Of a stretch of 61,053 bases of DNA, positions 31,949 to 38,241 are shown in pieces (position 1 is the stretch's first letter; the number at the start of each line of letters is the position of its first letter). Below the pieces are notes generated by a model, which saw only the letters and a list, made by a program, of their open reading frames with translations, had not been told where the DNA came from and ran no database searches. A program made the position numbers and the translations under genes. The stretch is from positions 1-61,053 of the forward strand of contig JAQBRP010000011.1 in the NCBI GenBank assembly GCA_028286405.1, read 5' to 3'. This DNA is from Candidatus Saccharimonadota bacterium. Lineage in GTDB: Bacteria; Patescibacteriota; Saccharimonadia; Saccharimonadales; UBA4665.

Positions 31949-32590
31949 CTAAAGATCGACAGCGCTAGCCGAACCGTCAGGGTTCACGGTGATTTCACGC
32001 TGCTTTATAGCATGCCAGTTAATCAAATCTTGGCTCAGGCCCGAAACAAGGGTGATTCCAGGCTCAAAGTCTGCATCGAAGGCGGCCCACGACAGATCTA
32101 CTGAGCCGACCACGCCTCCATCTTGCGAACTGCTCGTTGGTTTGGATTCATACATACTGAGAGCATTGATAGCATAGCGACCAACGATGGCAATCGATTT
32201 ACCATTTACCTTCATTCTTTCGACGTATACATCACTCGGTAACTCAAAGGCTTCCAAAGCCTCTTCGTCTTCCTCGTTGTAATCCTCCGGGACTGGGATA
32301 TGAAAGCGAAGGCGCTCGCTGGCCGTCTTATTCACCAGCACAAATGACCGAGATGACTGCAGCGCACTACTGAGCAACGGTACTTCTAGAGCATCGGGAG
32401 CAAGCCACAGTCGGTATTTAGTCGACTGCTGATTCTGAGCCACACTATCTTCAAGCTGAAAGCCCTTGAAGACGTCTACCGCATCCTTTATTAAGCCTAG
32501 GCGCAATATAGTAGCCTGTACTAGAAGACGCTCTTTGCTACGAGCATTGAAATCATCACGAAAATCTGGTGATAAGTTTGGTTGTGACAT
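31949..32590 (-). CDS. Hypothetical protein, module 2 minus-strand partner
   Basis: 213 aa from the ATG at 32590 (MSQPNLSPDF). Soluble, no signal. Helical N-terminus (FNARSKERLLVQATILRLGLIKDAVDVFK), then a mixed beta part, an acidic stretch (PEDYNEEDEEALEAFELP) and a C-terminal beta region. No family recognised. DVYVERMKVNGKSIAI resembles DVFGEAIKSDGSSIKF of the module 1 protein; both also begin MSQ. TATACT ends 4 nt before the ATG, and TTGACA lies 20 nt further up. The ORF-track start at 32626 would include the promoter. Divergent from the small gene at 32684. Confidence 0.65.
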   Translation of the reverse strand: MSQPNLSPDFRDDFNARSKERLLVQATILRLGLIKDAVDVFKGFQLEDSVAQNQQSTKYRLWLAPDALEVPLLSSALQSSRSFVLVNKTASERLRFHIPVPEDYNEEDEEALEAFELPSDVYVERMKVNGKSIAIVGRYAINALSMYESKPTSSSQDGGVVGSVDLSWAAFDADFEPGITLVSGLSQDLINWHAIKQREITVNPDGSASAVDL

Positions 32591-32594
32591 TAGT

Positions 32595-32648
32595 AGTATA
32601 ACAACAAAAAAATCAACTATTGTCAATAGCTACCGCCAGTAGTATACT
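32595..32648. promoter_or_regulatory. Divergent promoters of module 2 with overlapping -35 boxes
   Basis: Plus strand: TTGTCA (32620-32625), 17-nt spacer, TATACT (32643-32648). Minus strand: TTGACA (32626-32621), 20-nt spacer, TATACT (32600-32595). As in module 1, the string TTGTCAA holds both -35 boxes. Confidence 0.7.
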
Positions 32649-32683
32649 GTTGTGGTCCTGTTCCTCCTTTAGATTGGAAGCAC

Positions 32684-32998
32684 ATGTCCGTAGCCAGTGT
32701 GAACGATGACATCGTCATCGACCTCAGCCAGGCCCCGTACAAGGTCATCGCCGACAACTTCGATCGCCTCTTGATCACCATCGGGAAGCGCCGACACGTC
32801 GTACGCGTCAAGATCACCGATCGCACCACCAGGTCCCGCCTCGTCGTGGGGATCGACCTCAGGTCGGTGTCGCCGCAGCGTCGACAGAAGTTCCGCGAGG
32901 AACTGATCGCCGGCATCGAGCACGACACCCAGCACCGAGCCAACAACCCCGAGCCCTACGCCGTCGCCGGAAGGAAGAAGAACAAGGTCATGACCTGA
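32684..32998 (+). CDS. Small GC-rich hypothetical protein, module 2 plus-strand partner
   Basis: 104 aa, soluble, mostly basic with beta strands first (VIADNFDRLLITIGKRRHVVRVKITDRTTRSRLVVGIDLRSVSP) and a C-terminal helix (RRQKFREELIAGIEHDTQHRANN). No family recognised. The codon bias is the same extreme GC-ending type as the 31367 gene. TTGGAAGCAC precedes the ATG and the promoter is near-consensus. Two long stem-loops follow (33010-33129). The antisense 154-aa ORF across it is a GC shadow. A basic, beta-rich small protein could bind nucleic acid, but this is a guess. Confidence 0.68.
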   Translation: MSVASVNDDIVIDLSQAPYKVIADNFDRLLITIGKRRHVVRVKITDRTTRSRLVVGIDLRSVSPQRRQKFREELIAGIEHDTQHRANNPEPYAVAGRKKNKVMT

Positions 32999-33009
32999 CC
33001 AGGACCCAT

Positions 33010-33054
33010 GGAGGGTGCGTGGCAACTGCCACCCGCGCGCGCCACGCGCCCTCC
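33010..33054 (+). terminator. GC-rich stem-loop after the module 2 small gene
   Basis: GGAGGGTGCGTGGC pairs with GCCACGCGCCCTCC (14 bp, one G-U) around a 17-nt GC-rich loop. There is no T-tract behind it, so termination would be weak or protein-dependent; a stabilising 3' structure is equally possible. Confidence 0.5.
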
Positions 33055-33058
33055 GCCC

Positions 33059-33129
33059 CTGGGTTCGATAATACTTGGAGACACACCGTCTCTTGCCCAC
33101 AGCAATCCCCCAAGCATTATCGAACCCAG
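33059..33129. ncRNA. 71-nt nested stem-loop upstream of the amidinotransferase gene
   Basis: CTGGGTTCGATAAT and ATTATCGAACCCAG form a perfect 14-bp outer stem. Inside, CTTGG/CCAAG and GAGAC-ACACC-GTCTC pair again. It ends 5 nt before the TATAGT box of the next gene. It could act as the module 2 terminator, as a processing site, or as an operator. Confidence 0.5.
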
Positions 33130-33147
33130 TCACCTATAGTAGAACTT

Positions 33148-34071
33148 ATGATGTTTACGAAACACAAACACTTTAGCCCTCAGTTTAACCGCCAAGTACT
33201 AATGAGCGGCGCTGAGTACATGAGCAATCAGCTGGCCCTTAATCCCTACATGGACTCCAGCGTGCCGTTTGACGTGAAAAAAGCCGTACAGCAGCACACT
33301 GGCATCTGGAAAGCACTCGAGAGCATTGGCATTGCAGTTATTAAGCGTGACGCACCAAAAGACTGTCAGGACGGCATTTTTACCGCCAACGAGGGCCTGC
33401 TAGGCGTCGACAACAAAACCATCCTAATAGCTCGCTTGCCCAAGGGCCGCGAACAAGAAACGCCCTATTTCGACAATATCTTCCGGGAACTCGATAAAAC
33501 CGTGCTCTACCTGCCTAATACCGATTGGTTTTTTAGTGGTCAGGGCGATGCCCTGCGCTACGGCCCGTATCTGTTAGCCGGTCAACAGTTCCGCACTGCG
33601 CCCGGCCCTGAGGTGCACGCCTTTATTGCCGAGCATTTAGGCTACGAAGTGATTAGCCTGCAGGCTAAAGCGCTGCTAAACGACGATGGCTCACGCAACA
33701 TGAACGACGTTACGGGCTTACCTAACAGCGAGTTCTACGACATTGATTACGCCATAGCACCTATTCGCTGGCCATCCGCCACCCAAAAAGGTCTACTGGT
33801 CGTATGCCGTGAAGCGCTTGAGCCTGAAAGCCTCGATAAAATCATAGCCCTGCCAAACACTGAAATCATCTGGGCACCCTACGACGAAGCTACTGGTGTG
33901 AGCGCCTGCAATCTGGTGGCCACCGGCGAAGCCGTCGTTATGAATGCCGGTGCGCCAGTACTCGAAAAAGCTCTGCGCAAGGCGGGCTTACACGTTGTCA
34001 CCACGGTGAATGACGAGCTCAAAAAGAATGGGGGCTCGGTGCGCTGCACCACGCTCACCACCCTACACTAG
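33148..34071 (+). CDS. Amidinotransferase / arginine-deiminase-like protein (DDAH type)
   Basis: 307 aa from the ATG at 33148; TATAGT ends 7 nt before it. The pentein (guanidino-group-modifying) fold is indicated by DGIFTANEG near residue 68, an internal D.DALRYGPYLLAGQQFRT-type segment and the C-terminal GGSVRCTTL with the catalytic Cys. This order fits the dimethylarginine dimethylaminohydrolase/arginine deiminase group. It may hydrolyse free arginine or a methylated or modified arginine; a fully classical ArcA is longer (~400 aa), so substrate is uncertain. Arginine use has been linked to Saccharibacteria fitness, but no arcB or arcC is next to it. It abuts murE stop to stop. Confidence 0.85.
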   Translation: MMFTKHKHFSPQFNRQVLMSGAEYMSNQLALNPYMDSSVPFDVKKAVQQHTGIWKALESIGIAVIKRDAPKDCQDGIFTANEGLLGVDNKTILIARLPKGREQETPYFDNIFRELDKTVLYLPNTDWFFSGQGDALRYGPYLLAGQQFRTAPGPEVHAFIAEHLGYEVISLQAKALLNDDGSRNMNDVTGLPNSEFYDIDYAIAPIRWPSATQKGLLVVCREALEPESLDKIIALPNTEIIWAPYDEATGVSACNLVATGEAVVMNAGAPVLEKALRKAGLHVVTTVNDELKKNGGSVRCTTLTTLH

Positions 34072-35379
34072 TTACTTCTTACCGAGGCGCTTTTTGAGTA
34101 CAGTGTGTGCTGTGCCAATTTCGTCCCAAGGGTGCTCACCATCGGCGTGCTCAATGGTCTTTTCGTGGCCTTTGCCCAGGAATAACACCGTGTCGCCCTT
34201 CTGGGCGCGGTCTACGGCAAATTGCATGGCTTCGGGGCGATCGTGGATCAAAAACAGGTCTTTGTCACGTACTTTGCCAGTTTTTTCGACGCCCGCGGCT
34301 ATGTCGGTCGCAATTTGGTCGGGGTCTTCTTGGCGGTCGTCTTCTTCACAAATAATTACTTCGTCGGCGTATTTACCGGCTAGTTCACCTTGCAGCGGAC
34401 GCTTACCTTTGTCGCCGCCGCCCAAGGAGCCAAATAATACAATCAGCTTGCCTTTGACGGTTGGTCGTAAGTCTTTGAACAGTTTTTCGAAGCTGTCGGG
34501 CGAGTGAGCATAGTCGACAATCACGCTAAAGTCCTGCCCTTCCTCGATGGTTGTCATGCGACCTTCCACGCTGCGCAGCGCGGCAATGCCCTTTTCGACC
34601 TGTTCTTTGGTTAAGCCAACTACATGCCCAACGCAAGCGGCAGCCAAGGAGTTATAGACGTTAAAACTGCCGGGCAGCTGACAAATGATATCGTAGGTCT
34701 CATCCCCGATTTTGGCTTTGTAGCTAACCCCTTCCGGCGTCAGCTTCACGTCAGTGGCTTGCACGCTGCCCTTATCAATACCGTAGGTTATGGGGTGCTG
34801 AATGTCGCTGGCGAACAGATCAGCACTGGGGTCGTCGGCGTTAATAATGCCAGCCCGCAACCCCTGCTTGTTGGCATTGGTCAGCTTGAACATTTTGCGC
34901 TTGGCGTTGCGGTAGCGCTCGAAAGTACCGTGATAAGCCAAGTGCTCGTGGGTAATATTGGTCATAACAGCCACGCTGTAAGGCACGCCCCAGACGCGAT
35001 TTTGAGCCAAGGCATGCGAGGTGGTTTCCAGCACCAGCCATTCTACGCCAGCCTGTTTAAAGAATTTCAGCCGTTGCATTAACTCGGGCACCGTTACGTT
35101 GGTCATGTGGTGCAGCTGCGGCTTAATATCGTCGCCAACGCCCCAGCCAACCGTGGTGTTGAGGCCAACTTTGTAACCAGCTTCGTGCAGCATGCGGTGA
35201 ATTAAAAAGGCTGTCGAGGTTTTGCCGTTGGTACCGGTAACGCCAATGACCTTTAAGCCCTTCCCCGGAAAACCATTGATGGCATTAAAAAATACCGCTT
35301 CGCCGAGGTGGCCGTAGGGTTCAATAGACTTAAAAAGCTGATGTGGAATCAGCTTTTTAACAAGTTTGCGGGAATTCAT
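34072..35379 (-). CDS. murE: MurE-like Mur ligase without the N-terminal domain
   Basis: 435 aa. P-loop GVTGTNGKTS at ~44-53; the Mur ligase signatures TNVTVPELMQRL, ETTSHALAQNRVWG, TNITHEHLAYHG, NADDPSADLF and VDYAHSPDSFEKLF are intact, as is the C-terminal domain GSLGGGDKGKRPLQGELAGKYADEVI. The protein begins only ~40 residues before the P-loop, so the usual UDP-binding N-terminal domain of MurE (~90 aa) is missing. The DNPR meso-DAP motif region reads EEDDRQEDP. It probably adds the third amino acid of the peptidoglycan stem. TATACT ends 7 nt before the ATG. Confidence 0.88.
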   Translation of the reverse strand: MNSRKLVKKLIPHQLFKSIEPYGHLGEAVFFNAINGFPGKGLKVIGVTGTNGKTSTAFLIHRMLHEAGYKVGLNTTVGWGVGDDIKPQLHHMTNVTVPELMQRLKFFKQAGVEWLVLETTSHALAQNRVWGVPYSVAVMTNITHEHLAYHGTFERYRNAKRKMFKLTNANKQGLRAGIINADDPSADLFASDIQHPITYGIDKGSVQATDVKLTPEGVSYKAKIGDETYDIICQLPGSFNVYNSLAAACVGHVVGLTKEQVEKGIAALRSVEGRMTTIEEGQDFSVIVDYAHSPDSFEKLFKDLRPTVKGKLIVLFGSLGGGDKGKRPLQGELAGKYADEVIICEEDDRQEDPDQIATDIAAGVEKTGKVRDKDLFLIHDRPEAMQFAVDRAQKGDTVLFLGKGHEKTIEHADGEHPWDEIGTAHTVLKKRLGKK

Positions 35380-35410
35380 ATACCCCAGTATACAGAACTA
35401 GCCTGCTGTA

Positions 35411-36937
35411 CTATTCGTCGTTGGCTAATTGACGATCAACCCGAGCCCCTACGGTAGCGGCACGCTTCCGGGCATTGCGCCGATCACTGCGCACAGCTTT
35501 CGTTATAGGCCTATAGTGCTTACGTCGTTCACGGCTTTCCTTATCAAGGCCAAAGGAAAGGGTTTTGGCACTAGCTTTTAGCCAGTCGATGGGCTCAACG
35601 GCTGCGGCCGGAGTAGCGGGAATCTCCTGCCCCTCGCTGTCTACCTTTTTAGGAGCTTCTTTATATGGGTGAAACCGCTGCGGTACACCCCTGTGGACAG
35701 GCTGCTCCCTAAGCTGGGCACCAGCAAACCGGTCACCCTGGTCGACATTAGCCATAATTTCATCAATAGTCATCCGGCTACCATCATCATTACGCTGCGT
35801 TTTGTTACGCTTAAAGATTTTACCTAATCTGCCCCTAGTCCTCTCGGTGCGACTGGTGGTGGGCTGTTCTTCTTCGGGCGCCTCTGCAGAGCCCTCTTCG
35901 ACTAACACATGCTCTGGCTCTGGTTGTGGTGCGTCAACTGATCCCCCGTCGCGGAGCCAGTCCCAGCTGGGATCAACCCAGTCCAACGACTCCTCTACTG
36001 GCTCTTCGACGCCATCATCGATGAGTGATCGATAGTGATCGATGAGTGCCGCTCCTGTCCGGGTAGGAGTTTCAGGCTGGCCAGCAGGGACAGGTGCATC
36101 CTCGAAACTAATGACTGAATGTTCAGGTGTGCTACCAGGGAGAACTACGATTCGACGAGGGGTAGGCGTTGCCACCTCTGGCTCAGAAGATACTTCGTCC
36201 TGTGGCTGCTCCACGACTACTGGTTCTAGTTCAGCTTGATGCTCAAGTTCGCTCTGTTGTTCTGGCTGTTCTATGGGCTCCGAAACAGGCTCCTCTGACT
36301 CCTTACGAGCTTCCTCTACGGCGGCGCGGGCTTCATTGGCTTGCTTAGTTTTAACTGCCTTTTCAGTAAAGTAGGTAATGGTTTTATCGATGTCATTGTC
36401 ACGAGCAATACGTTGATCAACGAGTTCAAACATATCACGGTACTCAGTAATGGTCTTAAGTTGGTCGCTGCTGCTACGTGTTAACTCGAGTAAACGGTCC
36501 TTCAGGGCTTGCGAAGGGTTCAAGTCGCCTTCTTTGGCAGCCTTAGCGGCTTTAGCGTGGGCTACCATAAGTTCAAAACGAGAAGTTGGCTTTTGCTTTT
36601 CGTGTGCTTCGCCGGCCTGGTCAATCCTGGTAAGATCAGCCTCTAGAGTAGCCCTGTTGGCTTCGCCTTCAGAGGTAGGGCGCTGGCTAAGATAATCTTC
36701 GAGGTCGCTCAAAGCACGACCACGCACATTAACTTCAGTGTGCGAACCATCGCTGTCGGGTAGTTCGCCTACCCAACCATCAAGTAACCCCTGCTGGTGG
36801 CTAGCGATAGTAGCATCACGCTCAGCCTCTTCACGACGTTGGCGAACACTAATTACACGGTGGGCCTCTGCCTGAGCTGAGCGGGCTGCACTAAAATCAA
36901 CTTCTTGGGGATTGTACTGAATTGGCATTTCACTCAT
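35411..36937 (-). CDS. Large acidic, disordered/coiled-coil hypothetical protein
   Basis: 508 aa. N-terminal helices with heptad-like spacing (FSAARSAQAEAHRVISVRQRREEAERDATIASHQQ), a long acidic Pro/Glu-rich central part (EEPVSEPIEQPEQQSELEHQAELEPVVVEQPQDEVSSEPE) and a basic tail (RERRKHYRPITKAVRSDRRNARKRA). No signal peptide or TM, so cytoplasmic. No family recognised; it may be structural or bind nucleic acid through the basic tail. A near-consensus promoter (37003-37031) with a ~65-nt leader makes it unlike the leaderless genes around. Confidence 0.72.
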   Translation of the reverse strand: MSEMPIQYNPQEVDFSAARSAQAEAHRVISVRQRREEAERDATIASHQQGLLDGWVGELPDSDGSHTEVNVRGRALSDLEDYLSQRPTSEGEANRATLEADLTRIDQAGEAHEKQKPTSRFELMVAHAKAAKAAKEGDLNPSQALKDRLLELTRSSSDQLKTITEYRDMFELVDQRIARDNDIDKTITYFTEKAVKTKQANEARAAVEEARKESEEPVSEPIEQPEQQSELEHQAELEPVVVEQPQDEVSSEPEVATPTPRRIVVLPGSTPEHSVISFEDAPVPAGQPETPTRTGAALIDHYRSLIDDGVEEPVEESLDWVDPSWDWLRDGGSVDAPQPEPEHVLVEEGSAEAPEEEQPTTSRTERTRGRLGKIFKRNKTQRNDDGSRMTIDEIMANVDQGDRFAGAQLREQPVHRGVPQRFHPYKEAPKKVDSEGQEIPATPAAAVEPIDWLKASAKTLSFGLDKESRERRKHYRPITKAVRSDRRNARKRAATVGARVDRQLANDE

Positions 36938-37002
36938 GATTGGGATTTCCTTATTTACTATTTACTTCTGGCTAGTTTTTGATTTATGTATTGAATAGTT
37001 TC

Positions 37003-37031
37003 ATAATAGCAAAAATGTAGTGATTTGTCAA
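37003..37031 (-). promoter_or_regulatory. Promoter of the 508-aa gene
   Basis: On the minus strand TTGACA (37031-37026), exactly 17 nt spacer, TATTAT (37008-37003). Leader of ~60 nt follows; TAAGGAAATCCCAATC precedes the ATG. Confidence 0.8.
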
Positions 37032-37095
37032 TATCAAAAAACTGAATTGTTGTATTGTCAAGTAATTCTCTGCCCGGTTTGCTACACTGTAGACA

Positions 37096-38154
37096 ATGAT
37101 TGTTTTAGGCATTGAAACTAGCTGTGATGAAACGGCCGCCGCCGTTGTTCGCGATGGCCACGAGTTACTCAGTAATGTGGTGGCTTCTAGTATGGACATA
37201 CATGTGCAGTATGGCGGCGTCGTGCCAGAAATTGCTGCTCGTAGCCATATTGAAGTAATCACCCCTGTTATTCAGCAAGCGCTGGATGAAGCCAACTGCA
37301 CTTGGGATGATATTGACGCCATTGCTGTCACCTACGGTGCTGGCCTAAGCGGCAGCCTGTTAGTCGGTGTTATGACCGCTCGCACCTTGGCCATTGCCCA
37401 CGACAAACCGCTGTACGCCTGCAATCACGTGGAGGGCCATGTGTACGCTAACTTCTTAACTGACACTTCCCTGCCCGATTACAGCTTGCGCTCGGCACAA
37501 CCGGGATTCCCGATGTTAGCCATTATTGTATCTGGTGGGCACAGCCAACTGGCGCTGTTCCGCGACCATTTTGATTATGAATTACTGGGACGCACCCAAG
37601 ATGACGCCATCGGTGAAGCCTTCGATAAAGTGGCCAAAATTACCGGCCTGCCCTACCCTGGTGGCCCTTCGGTAGAAAAAGCCGCCGCCAGCGGCGATCC
37701 TCACGCTATCAAGCTGCCCAAGGCTAAGGTGGGCAAGTATGACTTTAGCTTCTCGGGTCTCAAAACAGCCGTTTTAAGACAGGCCCAAGCGCTGATTGGT
37801 GAAGATTACACCTTCCCCTCCTTCAAGCTGGCAGAGCGCCTCTCCGAGGCCCAGAAGAACGATATTGCAGCCAGCTTCTGCCGCGTAGCCTGCGAGACCA
37901 TTGTCGACAAGGCGGTACTGGCCTGTGAGGAGTTCGCGCCTAAGAGTGTCGTAATCGCTGGTGGTGTCGCTGCTTCACGAGAGTTACGCAAGCAGCTAAC
38001 CGAGCGTCTCCCCTTGCCTATCGAATTCCCGGCCTTTAAACTGTGCACTGATAATGGGGCCATGATTGCCACCTTGGGCTGCTTTAAGGCTATGCGCGAT
38101 CAGCCGACGGCTGACCCGTTGACTCTCGATATTGCTCCCAATCTTTCGATGTAA
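37096..38154 (+). CDS. tsaD: tRNA N6-adenosine threonylcarbamoyltransferase
   Basis: 352 aa, ASKHA fold. GIETSCDETAAAVVRDG at the N-terminus and NHVEGH (~110) with the metal-binding His residues are diagnostic, along with VSGGHSQL and VAIAGGVAASREL. It catalyses t6A37 formation in tRNAs reading ANN codons. TACACT ends 7 nt before the ATG (leaderless). Divergent from the 508-aa gene. Complete. Confidence 0.97.
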   Translation: MIVLGIETSCDETAAAVVRDGHELLSNVVASSMDIHVQYGGVVPEIAARSHIEVITPVIQQALDEANCTWDDIDAIAVTYGAGLSGSLLVGVMTARTLAIAHDKPLYACNHVEGHVYANFLTDTSLPDYSLRSAQPGFPMLAIIVSGGHSQLALFRDHFDYELLGRTQDDAIGEAFDKVAKITGLPYPGGPSVEKAAASGDPHAIKLPKAKVGKYDFSFSGLKTAVLRQAQALIGEDYTFPSFKLAERLSEAQKNDIAASFCRVACETIVDKAVLACEEFAPKSVVIAGGVAASRELRKQLTERLPLPIEFPAFKLCTDNGAMIATLGCFKAMRDQPTADPLTLDIAPNLSM

Positions 38155-38241
38155 CCCATACTCCTCCTGTGTTATTAACTTTTCATGAACTTTTAATAAC
38201 ACGTTTCCCTTCCGGTAACAGAGGTGGTATAGTGGCTTCAT

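Noticed and set aside
33059-33129. Possible integron attC site (long imperfect hairpin behind a small GC-rich gene)
   Set aside because: The stem ends lack the RYYYAAC/GTTRRRY core sites, there is no integrase, and the 14-bp arms are perfect rather than having the extrahelical bases of attC.
32669-33133. 154-aa ORF on the minus strand covering the module 2 small gene
   Set aside because: It runs through the two stem-loops and the plus gene; no ribosome site; low-complexity content typical of antisense frames.
33019-33147. 43-residue N-terminal extension of the amidinotransferase
   Set aside because: It lies in the hairpin region and includes the TATAGT box; the family starts at FTKHKHFSPQFN.
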